From NCBI RefSeq assembly GCF_964340395.1, contig NC_135565.1:11044242-11066741 (forward strand): a DNA stretch of 22,500 bases. The letters run 5' to 3'. Source of the stretch: Glandiceps talaboti (Eukaryota > Hemichordata > Enteropneusta > Spengelidae). Positions within the stretch are counted from its first letter, which is position 1; each line of letters begins with the position of its first letter. The translations under genes were made by a program, and so were the position numbers. This document shows, piece after piece, positions 19,572-22,500 of this stretch. The notes under the pieces are model-generated. The model was not told the origin of the DNA, made no database searches, and was given only the letters and a program-made list of their open reading frames with translations.

Positions 19572-22500
19572 TACATACATACATACATACATACATACAT
19601 ACTTGCGAGCGTTTAATGAGTTCTGTGTGTCCTAGATATTGCATTTAAGCAGATAAAAGGTTCATGATTGCAAAATTATTTGAAGGCTGCTCTATTTTCC
19701 AGGATAATCTATTGCACTATTACTGGGCTTCAGTGAATGAAGACGAGGACATCCTGAGAAATTTAACTCTTGCAAAGGAAAACATCAATAAATATCACGA
19801 GGTAAACCTTTCATGCGTTGTTCGAGATATCCTGTTTGTTATATTTGCATAATTATGATGACAAGAATGTGTCTACTTACAAGACTTGGTGTCTTTGTTA
19901 CCTTTCTATTTAGGGACAAACAACTTTACATTATGCTCTTAAGAAGAAGGAACCATACGCTGTTTTGGAAAGGTTGATCAGACACGGGGCTCGGGTCAAT
20001 GAACAAGACTCGGTTAGTGACATATGCATGTATATGTGGTGGTTATAGAAAAGTTCATTAAGGTGTATTTCTAGCGATTGAGTGTCACTGTTCTACAAAT
20101 GTACAGCAAGTTTCCCATTAATTTAGGGATAGTAACGGGAAATGGCATTCGCGAAATAAGGATACTAAAATCCTAATTTATAAAGGAAGAACTTTTGCCA
20201 TATCGGAATATTAAATCACGTTACTTTTTGCACTTAACACTCCATGTTTGCAACATATCAGCCTCATTTTTTGCTTTCAGGACGGGATGTCTGCTCTCCA
20301 TTGTGTAACTTCTTATGTAAAAAATGAAGTACAAGTTCTGGAGTTGATATGTGACCAGAAAACCAAAATCAATGCTGAGAATAAGGTACACCACTATTTA
20401 TAAAGATCCTTCACATTATTGTTAGAAAATTGAGTGTGGTGGCACATTTGGTAAAGATGTTAGATACATATTCAAAGCCATAGGAGAACAATATTGGGAT
20501 TGATGTCAGATGTGAAAATAATTCAGATTTCACAACAATCGAACGCATGTTAACCATGATTATACTTAAGTATTTAACATGATTGAAAGAGAGCTTATTA
20601 TAATTAATTTTGCTATTGCTGGTTTAATGGGTATGATTCATCTATTTTAAGAACAGAACATGATGGTCAACCTAATTCAAGTGCTAACAGCTACAAGCTT
20701 TCTATATTTATTTGGCAGAAAAATTACTGTAGTCATGGAATAATCAAAAGGTGACCTCATAGTCAAGCAGTTTCCACGGTTAAAAGGCAAATCCAGTAAA
20801 CTTACTCCCGCGTTTCTTTCAACAGTGTTAATATTGATATTGTTATCAATTAACATATGAGTTTGAGGATACATTTGCGCCTTATTAGGCAAAAATAATA
20901 TTTTGCTTCCGGTAGCCCGACTGAACCTAGTTTTTTTACTGCCCATTCCAAATTTTTTACGTAAACAAATTATCGAAAATCGAGAAATAATGAGATTTGA
21001 AAACGTCATCGCCTCCTCTGATCAAAACAACAAGGCGGAATACTGTGTACCACACGATGTCTTTTGCGTGTCGTACAGAAAGTGCGATCACACAGATAAG
21101 AAGTCTTTTCTGTAAACATGGAGAGAAAATATAGAACGGTTCTAGATAAACAACAGAAAACATAACCTGAATCAGATCGACTCAAAAAGATTTTTGTTTT
21201 AAATCCTACCTACCTATTTTGAAATTGGATGTCATCGGAACTGCATATTATTATTATTTTTTTTACCTTACCAAATGTCTGACAAGACAGAATTTGTTAA
21301 CAATGCTGTCATATTCTGCTAGGTTTTTCCACAATGCCGCCAAACAAATTGCAGAACGCATGATATTTGCAGTCTACCTAGGGCTACTTTATATGATTTT
21401 AAAGTTGAATAAGTTCCCAAAGAACCATTTTATGACCCAAAGCCATGTGTAAGTTACAGCCATAATAAATATAATCACACTAAAGGCAGAAGAATATTTG
21501 ACTTGAATTTATCTTTAACACAATTGATGACGTTGTACAGTAGACTGATTAGGTACATTAAGAAATGCATGTGATAATATTCTGTCAGTATTGCCATTTC
21601 TAGTAGGGAAGATGGTTGATATCCAGGTAGAATGTATGAAAACAGAAAATAACTTTTACAATTTGCACACTATTTTAATCAACAACTTGGTTTTTACCCG
21701 AACTTGCAACAATTGTAAATACAACCAAAATCATGTGAAGACCTCCCTATTTTTTTAGAATTCATTTTACAATACTGTATTTTGATTCTTTCGGTTTTAG
21801 AACGAAACAAGGTAAAACATAGTTTTCCGTATGTCTGTATGTGTTTCATTTCTTATAAGGTGGTTATTTTTAGATGTGAATATAATTTGTCTTCTGTCTA
21901 CGTCTACAGAAAAAGGAAACACCATTGTACTTGGCAGCTAAATGTAAAAAATATCAGATCATTAAATTTCTGTTAAAGAAAAAGGCAAATTTCACCAGTG
22001 ACAACAAGGTAATGGCAATTATATCATTTAGCATCTTTTATTTACAAAAGCATCAAAACTGATCACATTATTTTAATACACCCCTGTATATAATTTGGAC
22101 AAGCCCAATTCCGAGCGTGTAGTTACACTGTTTATAGTTTAATGTATCTTATAGCTGTTGTTCAGTCATTGCATTTGCATAAGAACTAAACGTACAGGTT
22201 CAGCATTATTGGTGATGAAATATAAATGTGTATTTCCATATATTGACCGCTCAAAAGGAGAACAAAGACTTTGCCGCTTGTCATTATCTTTGGTTGGCAT
22301 ATTACTAGTAATGTATAGTTCCTCTCACCCGAAGACATAATTATGCAACCCTAGTATGTTTGCATACTCAGTAGTTCATTACTATAATTCAATACTAAAA
22401 TTGACTGAATATTTCACTCTCTTTGAAAAGGAATCTATATCGCCAATATATGTTGCAGCAACAATGGGCGAAGTGGATATTCTCAAAGCTTTGGTTGAAG
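213..22500 (+). CDS. Giant multi-exon ankyrin-repeat protein, internal part (32 exons, open at both ends)
   Basis: This is the gene-level entry; the coding sequence is the join of the 32 exons listed separately. Seen: every exon is bounded by AG and GT, each has one open frame, and all junctions are phase 0, so the exons concatenate to 3,421 nt (about 1,140 codons) without a stop. Nearly every exon reads as one ankyrin repeat, with a TPLH/TALF-like start, two short helices ending in a LL core, and a GA-[ND]-[VI]-N hairpin. Family knowledge: ankyrin repeats stack into a solenoid that binds other proteins, usually inside the cell. There is no catalytic, kinase, death, ZU5 or channel domain in the window, so the class (ankyrin proper, TRPA/TRPN-like, or another scaffold) cannot be decided. 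The first and last exons lie outside. A cluster of tandem genes is possible, but no start or terminal exon is seen between blocks. Confidence 0.88.
321..894 (+). other. Intron 1 (574 bases)
   Basis: A+T-rich, with canonical ends GTAAGA and TCGACAG. I see no further exon, repeat or element in it. Confidence 0.8.
895..993 (+). CDS. Exon 2 (type B1): ankyrin repeat, 33 residues
   Basis: The acceptor is ATTCGACAG and the donor GTCAGC, weaker than the GTAAG-like donors elsewhere. The 99-base frame encodes a repeat with TPLFYAV, the core [11 protein letters not shown] and an unusual IP-containing end in place of the normal NxxDK. It shares 24 of 33 residues with exon 12 (B2), including the IP, one of the closest pairs between the blocks. 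Residues 37-69. Confidence 0.93.
994..2236 (+). other. Intron 2 (1,243 bases)
   Basis: A long A+T-rich intron. Small open frames of 62-79 codons occur on both strands (for example around 1163-1409), but none looks like an ankyrin repeat or has usable splice sites. I see no other structure. Confidence 0.75.
2237..2416 (+). CDS. Exon 3 (type C1): ankyrin repeat with a 27-residue N-terminal insertion, 60 residues
   Basis: Acceptor CATTTACAG, donor GTAAAT. The 180-base exon has two parts. About 29 acidic and polar residues ([11 protein letters not shown], then [10 protein letters not shown]) show no ankyrin pattern. They are followed by a repeat half starting [10 protein letters not shown] and ending VVDIDEQCK. 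The same 60-residue layout recurs in exon 13, where the repeat part is conserved and the linker is not. I infer a flexible loop or hinge inserted in the solenoid. Residues 70-129. Confidence 0.9.
2417..2726 (+). other. Intron 3 (310 bases), mostly low-complexity in the middle
   Basis: It contains the (CA)n tract at 2623-2663 followed by a short CATACATGCATACA stretch. The 5' 45 bases resemble the start of the matching intron in block 2 (9728 onward). Confidence 0.8.
2623..2663. repeat. (CA)n microsatellite
   Basis: An uninterrupted CA dinucleotide tract of about 41 bases, followed by alternating purine-pyrimidine GTGTATGCATACATGCATAC. It sits in the C-D intron of block 1; the C-D intron of block 2 holds a CATA tract. 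Confidence 0.98.
2727..2825 (+). CDS. Exon 4 (type D1): ankyrin repeat, 33 residues
   Basis: Acceptor ACTTAG, donor GTATGT. A near-consensus repeat: [16 protein letters not shown], the core IIRILLDNN, and the hairpin ARINVQDE. It matches exon 14 (D2) at 25 of 33 residues, the highest identity between the two blocks. Residues 130-162. Confidence 0.95.
2826..3293 (+). other. Intron 4 (468 bases)
   Basis: Overlapping open frames of 70-79 codons on opposite strands (3020-3299) carry no repeat pattern and look like chance. Nothing else is seen. Confidence 0.75.
3294..3392 (+). CDS. Exon 5 (type E1): ankyrin repeat, 33 residues
   Basis: Acceptor TTACCAACAG, donor GTAAGA. Translation [18 protein letters not shown], then [15 protein letters not shown]: a normal repeat with LHHAV and a DADVN hairpin. 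It shares 18 of 33 residues with exon 15 (E2), including RS-LHHAV and LVD near the end. Residues 163-195. Confidence 0.94.
3393..4178 (+). other. Intron 5 (786 bases)
   Basis: Canonical GT and AG ends. A 70-codon frame at 3443-3655 shows no ankyrin pattern. I see no repeat or element. Confidence 0.75.
4179..4274 (+). CDS. Exon 6 (type F1): ankyrin repeat one residue short, 32 residues
   Basis: Acceptor CGTGTTATAG, donor GTGAGT. It reads [18 protein letters not shown], then [14 protein letters not shown]. The GADVN hairpin is replaced by ESKI and the repeat is 32 residues, a deviation kept in exon 16 (F2, 17 of 32 identical), so it predates the block duplication. Residues 196-227. The antisense open frame at 4219-4788 overlaps its 3' half. 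Confidence 0.92.
4219..4788 (-). other. Long antisense open frame, 189 codons, unknown
   Basis: I do not recognise a protein family. The predicted product starts [19 protein letters not shown] and is rich in I, Y, F, L and C. It has one hydrophobic patch (about residues 108-136, with LLLWLLYAK) but no clear domain. Most of it lies in intron 6 of the + strand gene and its 3' end overlaps exon 6 in antisense. It is much longer than other non-repeat open frames here, so it may be a gene relic or an intronic gene; chance remains likely. Confidence 0.2.
4275..5134 (+). other. Intron 6 (860 bases)
   Basis: It carries most of the long antisense frame and the 37-base exon-like remnant at 4972-5008. 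The matching intron of block 2 is only 360 bases, so about 500 bases were gained or lost after duplication. Confidence 0.8.
4972..5008 (+). pseudogene. Exon-like remnant with intact splice-type ends
   Basis: An acceptor-like TTACATTTATAG is followed by AATGGAAA, the start shared by H1 and other repeat exons. The segment ends ATCGAG next to GTATGG, a donor-like site. Only 37 bases lie between, not a multiple of three, and a TAG falls in the frame that would continue the protein. I infer an internally deleted ankyrin exon that is now skipped. The alternative is a fortuitous arrangement. Confidence 0.3.
5135..5242 (+). CDS. Exon 7 (type G1): divergent ankyrin repeat with WAA motif, 36 residues
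   Basis: Acceptor GTTCTTTCAAG, donor GTAACG. It reads [19 protein letters not shown], then [20 protein letters not shown] stands where a standard repeat has LHxAA, and the hairpin is HYINEHV. Exon 17 (G2) has the same length and keeps NI-QI-WAA, SAL and the final I-E-V pattern (15 of 36). The initial ATG is an internal codon: the AG before it and the match to G2 argue against a gene start. Residues 228-263. Confidence 0.88.
5243..5874 (+). other. Intron 7 (632 bases)
   Basis: An A-rich stretch lies around 5525-5590. I see no exon, element or microsatellite. Confidence 0.75.
5875..5973 (+). CDS. Exon 8 (type H1): ankyrin repeat, 33 residues
   Basis: Acceptor TCTCTAAAAG, donor GTAATG. It reads [18 protein letters not shown], then [15 protein letters not shown], with three cysteines including PCL in place of TPL. 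The GDTKAV and NGAD elements are standard. Its counterpart H2 (exon 18) keeps only about a quarter of the residues, so this position diverged faster than A, B or D. Residues 264-296. Confidence 0.93.
6209..6307 (+). CDS. Exon 9 (type I1): ankyrin repeat, 33 residues
   Basis: Acceptor TATTCCAG, donor GTAAAT. It starts [17 protein letters not shown], then [15 protein letters not shown]. The N-terminal half is consensus-like; the hairpin is basic (KKTQRLHK) and lacks GAD. Exon 19 (I2) starts with the same GFTAL-AAK signature but is four residues longer. Residues 297-329. Confidence 0.93.
6308..7646 (+). other. Intron 9 (1,339 bases)
   Basis: The longest intron of block 1; the matching one in block 2 is only 354 bases. 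It contains a perfect 21-base tandem duplication (7428-7469). No ankyrin-like exon is seen in either strand, and the open frames are 60-65 codons. Confidence 0.75.
7428..7469. repeat. Perfect 21-base tandem duplication
   Basis: The unit ATACCATGGCTAATTCTTCA plus a final C occurs twice head to tail with no mismatch, which implies a recent duplication. It is intronic and has no evident function. Confidence 0.95.
7647..7751 (+). CDS. Exon 10 (type J1): divergent ankyrin repeat, 35 residues, last of block 1
   Basis: Acceptor TTTTATTACAG, donor GTAGGA. It reads [17 protein letters not shown], then [22 protein letters not shown], a helix pair, and the hairpin GLDVNE with a two-residue extension. 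The 35-residue length and the G-D-NE end recur in exon 20 (J2). Residues 330-364 close the first ten-exon block. Confidence 0.9.
7752..8439 (+). other. Intron 10 (688 bases), junction between block 1 and block 2
   Basis: This intron must contain the breakpoint of the ten-exon duplication. I see no 5' or 3' terminal exon, polyadenylation cluster or promoter that would split the locus into two genes. Its 3' end is dominated by the ATATC satellite. Confidence 0.75.
8270..8392. repeat. (ATATC)n minisatellite, pure for nine units, with a degenerate 5' flank
   Basis: Positions 8342-8386 are nine perfect ATATC units. Upstream from about 8270, variants such as CACATCACATC and ATATCATGTCATAACTC show an older degenerate array. 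It ends about 50 bases before the exon 11 acceptor, in the region where a branch point would be expected. Confidence 0.95.
8440..8547 (+). CDS. Exon 11 (type A2): ankyrin repeat, 36 residues, first of block 2
   Basis: Acceptor TTGTATCTAAG, donor GTATTT (weak). It reads [19 protein letters not shown], then [17 protein letters not shown]. The KG-TILH--AGVGE-S signature is shared with exon 1 and no other exon. The frame remains open upstream into the intron, so an ATG at 8416 exists, but the A1 alignment sets the boundary at the AG. Residues 365-400. Confidence 0.9.
8548..9099 (+). other. Intron 11 (552 bases)
   Basis: Nothing recognisable apart from its splice sites. The antisense frames of 60-71 codons here have no family pattern. 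Confidence 0.75.
9100..9198 (+). CDS. Exon 12 (type B2): ankyrin repeat, 33 residues
   Basis: Acceptor GTTTCTTTCACAG (strong), donor GTAAGA. It reads [18 protein letters not shown], then [15 protein letters not shown]. The NKVENVQ-LL-SGAN-IP core is identical to exon 2. The nine substitutions are mostly conservative (R/K, Q/E, L/F), consistent with purifying selection after the duplication. Residues 401-433. Confidence 0.95.
9199..9547 (+). other. Intron 12 (349 bases)
   Basis: It contains TTGACCTTGACCTC at about 9304 and AAGGTCAA at about 9447, which resemble AGGTCA half-sites but are not evidence of a regulatory element. No exon is seen. Confidence 0.7.
9548..9727 (+). CDS. Exon 13 (type C2): ankyrin repeat with N-terminal insertion, 60 residues
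   Basis: Acceptor ATGTATTACAG, donor GTAAAC. The first part ([16 protein letters not shown], then [11 protein letters not shown]) is a polar, His/Thr-rich linker. The second part, [19 protein letters not shown], then [12 protein letters not shown], is the repeat. HPIYLAA and the final I-EECK/I-DEQCK pattern match exon 3, while the linkers share little beyond YE-V. The conserved length with unconserved sequence suggests a spacer. Residues 434-493. Confidence 0.92.
9822..9905. repeat. (CATA)n microsatellite
   Basis: About 84 bases of nearly perfect ACAT tetranucleotide. It produces long artefactual frames of the (TYIH)n or (MYVC)n kind on both strands, which are not genes. Confidence 0.98.
9973..10000. 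repeat. (GGAT)n short tandem repeat
   Basis: About six GGAT units flanked by GGAC variants, some 70 bases downstream of the CATA tract, in the same intron. Confidence 0.95.
10282..10380 (+). CDS. Exon 14 (type D2): ankyrin repeat, 33 residues
   Basis: Acceptor CTACAACACAG, donor GTTTGT. It reads [17 protein letters not shown], then [14 protein letters not shown]-like hairpin INIQDK. It shares [20 protein letters not shown] and IN-QD with exon 4 (25 of 33). LQIAA instead of LHLAA is specific to D-type exons, with a weaker echo in exon 18. Residues 494-526. Confidence 0.95.
10663..10761 (+). CDS. Exon 15 (type E2): ankyrin repeat, 33 residues
   Basis: Acceptor TTTTTTTCACAG (strong pyrimidine tract), donor GTAAAT. 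It reads [18 protein letters not shown], then [28 protein letters not shown] and LVD match exon 5. The intron before it is short (282 bases). Residues 527-559. Confidence 0.94.
10762..11415 (+). other. Intron 15 (654 bases)
   Basis: Three copies of GATAAACG(A) occur between 11265 and 11350. No exon is seen; the 61-codon frame at 10970-11155 shows no ankyrin pattern. Confidence 0.7.
11416..11511 (+). CDS. Exon 16 (type F2): ankyrin repeat one residue short, 32 residues
   Basis: Acceptor TTCTAAAAG, donor GTGAGT, the same donor hexamer as exon 6. It reads [18 protein letters not shown], then [26 protein letters not shown] and SKI match F1, and the hairpin again lacks GAD. The unusual 96-base length is shared only with F1. 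Residues 560-591. Confidence 0.93.
11512..11871 (+). other. Intron 16 (360 bases)
   Basis: A+T-rich with a good pyrimidine tract before the acceptor. Nothing else is seen. It lacks the exon-like remnant and antisense frame found in the matching intron 6. Confidence 0.75.
11872..11979 (+). CDS. Exon 17 (type G2): divergent ankyrin repeat with WAA motif, 36 residues
   Basis: Acceptor TTTTTTCTCGTAG, donor GTAAAA. It reads [19 protein letters not shown], then [17 protein letters not shown]. The hairpin GGGINIDEY is closer to consensus than in exon 7, and NI-QI-WAA, L--I-SAL and I-E-V are conserved. Residues 592-627. Confidence 0.93.
11980..12972 (+). other. Intron 17 (993 bases), with a compositionally distinct 5' part
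   Basis: Roughly 12010-12420 looks richer in G and C than the other introns, with CGGGTGAGG at two places about 140 bases apart. That may mark an old inserted element, but I find no termini. Small frames at 12541-12929 are unconvincing. Confidence 0.6.
12973..13071 (+). CDS. Exon 18 (type H2): ankyrin repeat, 33 residues
   Basis: Acceptor TTTGTATATTTAG, donor GTGATA (weak). It reads [18 protein letters not shown], then [21 protein letters not shown] with a normal LLQNGANIH hairpin. It sits where H1 sits but matches it at only about 8 residues, chiefly the structural A, G, V, L and NGA. Residues 628-660. Confidence 0.92.
13072..13397 (+). other. Intron 18 (326 bases)
   Basis: A G run (GTGGGGTGGGGGTT near 13252) is the only feature that stands out. 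Confidence 0.75.
13398..13508 (+). CDS. Exon 19 (type I2): ankyrin repeat with a four-residue insertion, 37 residues
   Basis: Acceptor TTCCTTGAAG, donor GTGAGT. It reads [19 protein letters not shown], then [26 protein letters not shown] matches exon 9. The extra four residues (111 rather than 99 bases) fall in the turn between the two helices, around SKSESAKE. This is the only length difference between the first two blocks. Residues 661-697. Confidence 0.93.
13509..13862 (+). other. Intron 19 (354 bases)
   Basis: Nothing recognised apart from its splice sites. Confidence 0.75.
13863..13967 (+). CDS. Exon 20 (type J2): divergent ankyrin repeat with WA motif, 35 residues, last of block 2
   Basis: Acceptor CGTCAATTTACAG, donor GTACGT. 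It reads [19 protein letters not shown], then [20 protein letters not shown] replaces LHLA, followed by a GAGVDKNE hairpin and a short acidic tail. Length and the G-D-NE end match exon 10. Residues 698-732. Confidence 0.9.
13968..14528 (+). other. Intron 20 (561 bases), junction between block 2 and block 3
   Basis: As with intron 10, I see no terminal exon, promoter or polyadenylation cluster. The 63-codon antisense frame at 14030-14221 has no recognisable content. Confidence 0.75.
14529..14636 (+). CDS. Exon 21 (type A3): ankyrin repeat, 36 residues, start of the diverged third block
   Basis: Acceptor CTTTTATTACTAG, donor GTAAGT. It reads [19 protein letters not shown], then [17 protein letters not shown]. 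Its 36-residue length and AVQLC (compare VIQLC in exon 1 and VVELC in exon 11) identify it as A-type, although the first half is nearer to consensus. The N-terminal KSSVKSSV is a small internal repeat. Residues 733-768. Confidence 0.91.
14637..14947 (+). other. Intron 21 (311 bases)
   Basis: Frames of 72 and 83 codons run out of the upstream exon or overlap it and do not look coding. Nothing else is seen. Confidence 0.75.
14948..15046 (+). CDS. Exon 22 (type B3): ankyrin repeat, 33 residues
   Basis: Acceptor CATTTTTAG, donor GTATGT. It reads [18 protein letters not shown], then [19 protein letters not shown] and the I-(C)PTE ending echo exons 2 and 12 (FYAVEQ; IPTQE), which supports B-type identity. 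Residues 769-801. Confidence 0.93.
15047..15850 (+). other. Intron 22 (804 bases)
   Basis: It contains the TACAA satellite. Downstream, TTGGAAAGGAAAG followed by TAAGATAAAA occurs twice (about 15508-15544 and 15677-15712), a diverged local duplication of unknown meaning. Confidence 0.75.
15246..15350. repeat. (TACAA)21 perfect pentanucleotide satellite
   Basis: Twenty-one uninterrupted TACAA units, 105 bases. Perfection over this length implies recent expansion and probable length polymorphism between individuals. Confidence 0.98.
15851..15973 (+). CDS. Exon 23 (type C3): ankyrin repeat with a shorter N-terminal extension, 41 residues
   Basis: Acceptor TTTACTAAAAG, donor AAA|GTAGAC, the weakest in the gene because the exon does not end in G. 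It reads [19 protein letters not shown], then [18 protein letters not shown] and QQDK. About 8-10 residues precede the HVYIAA repeat start, which lines up with HPIYLAA of exons 3 and 13, so the long C-type linker is reduced here. Residues 802-842. Confidence 0.87.
16035..16310. mobile_element. MITE-like foldback element, about 276 bases
   Basis: The ends are inverted: TTTAAAGGGGAAC at 16035-16047 against GTTCCCCTTTCAAA at 16297-16310. Inside, CATGGTTTTACATCAC (16090-16105) is the perfect reverse complement of GTGATGTAAAACCATG (16231-16246), with weaker pairing between. There is no coding capacity. This is typical of a non-autonomous DNA transposon; no target-site duplication can be fixed with confidence. 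The family is not recognised. Confidence 0.8.
16663..16703. repeat. TTTGATTTGTTTTGA tandem repeat
   Basis: About 2.7 copies of a 15-base unit made of TTTGA and TTTGT words, within the intron before exon 24. Confidence 0.9.
16762..16860 (+). CDS. Exon 24 (block 3, D position): ankyrin repeat, 33 residues
   Basis: Acceptor TCTGTCCGTAG, donor GTAAAA. It reads [18 protein letters not shown], then [15 protein letters not shown], one of the most consensus-like repeats in the gene ([18 protein letters not shown]). It lacks the LQIAA mark of D1 and D2, so its type is set by order only. Residues 843-875. Confidence 0.95.
16861..17355 (+). other. Intron 24 (495 bases)
   Basis: Largely occupied by copy 1 of the dispersed repeat (17056-17320), which reaches to about 35 bases before the acceptor. 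Confidence 0.75.
17056..17320. mobile_element. Dispersed intronic repeat, copy 1 (about 265 bases)
   Basis: It shares with 20880-21278 a head (TGGT[T]A-CCCGAC, CTAGTTT, ACTGCCCA) and a tail (CCTA-CT-ACCTATT-T-AAATT), in the same order and orientation. The ends are inverted: TTAAGGCCTTAAAAATA at the left against AATTTTTTATGCCTAATG at the right. I infer a diverged non-autonomous element with A-rich inverted termini. It has no coding capacity, and the family is not recognised. Confidence 0.6.
17356..17454 (+). CDS. Exon 25 (block 3, E position): ankyrin repeat, 33 residues
   Basis: Acceptor TTCAACACTAAAG (modest), donor GTAGTT (weak). It reads [18 protein letters not shown], then [19 protein letters not shown] and the -VD- end resemble E1 and E2 (LHHAV, LVD), supporting E-type. 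Residues 876-908. Confidence 0.9.
17455..18000 (+). other. Intron 25 (546 bases)
   Basis: It includes an 87-codon antisense frame (17715-17978) whose start resembles a reverse transcriptase motif; see findings. No exon is seen. Confidence 0.7.
18001..18099 (+). CDS. Exon 26: ankyrin repeat, 33 residues
   Basis: Acceptor ATGAATTTTAG, donor GTAATT. It reads [18 protein letters not shown], then [15 protein letters not shown]: textbook TPLHHAS and LLNNGANIN. It does not show F-type features (32 residues, SKI), so an extra exon may have been inserted here relative to blocks 1 and 2. Residues 909-941. Confidence 0.95.
18100..18721 (+). other. Intron 26 (622 bases)
   Basis: Good acceptor tract (GTGTGATTCTGCAG). 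I see no repeat, element or hidden exon. Confidence 0.75.
18722..18847 (+). CDS. Exon 27: ankyrin repeat with an extended first half, 42 residues
   Basis: Acceptor TGATTCTGCAG, donor GTATTA. It reads [19 protein letters not shown], then [18 protein letters not shown]. Three extra residues precede TPLY, and a charged stretch ([10 protein letters not shown]) lengthens the helix-helix turn. The second helix ends [14 protein letters not shown]. It may correspond to F- or G-type in the block. Residues 942-983. Confidence 0.93.
19169..19233. repeat. (CATA)n microsatellite
   Basis: About 65 bases of almost pure CATA, separated by about 120 unique bases from the larger compound tract downstream. Confidence 0.98.
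19355..19602. repeat. Compound microsatellite CATA-CATG-CACG-CACA-CATA, about 248 bases
   Basis: Successive blocks are CATA (to about 19416), a CGTACGTACATGT interruption, CATA again, then GCAT (about 19457-19488), CACG (about 19488-19526), CA (about 19525-19566) and CATA once more. Neighbouring blocks differ by single transitions. It ends 100 bases before the exon 28 acceptor. Confidence 0.97.
19703..19801 (+). CDS. Exon 28: divergent ankyrin repeat with WA motif, 33 residues
   Basis: Acceptor CTATTTTCCAG, donor GTAAAC. It reads [18 protein letters not shown], then [17 protein letters not shown], the D-I---L spacing and the N-I--Y-E end resemble the G-type exons (WAA, DI--AL, NIDEY-E), so I assign it tentatively to G. 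Residues 984-1016. Confidence 0.9.
19914..20012 (+). CDS. Exon 29: ankyrin repeat, 33 residues
   Basis: Acceptor CCTTTCTATTTAG, donor GTTAGT. It reads [18 protein letters not shown], then [16 protein letters not shown] normal repeat with a basic turn (KKKEP). The intron before it is the shortest found, 112 bases. Residues 1017-1049. Confidence 0.94.
20281..20385 (+). CDS. Exon 30: ankyrin repeat, 35 residues
   Basis: Acceptor TTTTTGCTTTCAG (strong), donor GTACAC. It reads [19 protein letters not shown], then [22 protein letters not shown] replaces TPLHLA and the hairpin is DQKTKIN without GAD; two extra residues sit in the turn. Residues 1050-1084. Confidence 0.93.
20386..21909 (+). other. 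Intron 30 (1,524 bases), the longest intron
   Basis: It contains copy 2 of the dispersed repeat. I looked for a missing ankyrin exon and found none: the 110-codon antisense frame (20677-21009) lies over the repeat, and the 77-codon frame at 21219-21452 has no repeat pattern. Confidence 0.75.
20880..21278. mobile_element. Dispersed intronic repeat, copy 2 (about 395 bases)
   Basis: Same head and tail as copy 1, with a longer middle. Its termini are inverted: CCTTATTAGGCAAAAATAAT at the left, ATTATTATTTTTTTTACCTT at the right. A similar TTTATTTGGCAGAAAAATTA at about 20708-20727 may be an extra terminus of a nested or truncated copy. Confidence 0.6.
21910..22008 (+). CDS. Exon 31: ankyrin repeat, 33 residues
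   Basis: Acceptor TACGTCTACAG, donor GTAATG. It reads [18 protein letters not shown], then [23 protein letters not shown] is consensus, but the repeat is very basic (ten lysines). Residues 1085-1117. Confidence 0.94.
22009..22430 (+). other. Intron 31 (422 bases)
   Basis: A 60-codon frame (22158-22340) has no recognisable content. Nothing else is seen. Confidence 0.75.
22431..22500 (+). CDS. Exon 32: ankyrin repeat, truncated by the window end
   Basis: Acceptor TCTCTTTGAAAAG. The open frame reads [18 protein letters not shown], then KALVE, the first two thirds of a repeat ([17 protein letters not shown]). The hairpin and donor lie beyond the window, so the gene continues downstream. Confidence 0.92.

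Larger units (their letters stand above)
18848..19702 (+). other. Intron 27 (855 bases), dominated by microsatellites
   Basis: More than a third of the intron is simple repeat (19169-19233 and 19355-19602). The long frames on both strands here are translations of these repeats. Confidence 0.85.

Noticed and set aside
19033-19648. Several overlapping frames of 63-149 codons on both strands with HTHT, RTHA and VCVC runs
   Set aside because: All derive from the CATA/CATG/CACG/CA tracts in intron 27.
20677-21009. Antisense 110-codon frame
   Set aside because: It lies across the dispersed repeat and has a length expected by chance at this base composition.
21219-21452. A 77-codon frame containing NAAKQIAER, considered as a hidden ankyrin exon in intron 30
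   Set aside because: It lacks the TPLH and GAD elements, the spacing is wrong, and no flanking splice pair gives a module of about 99 bases.
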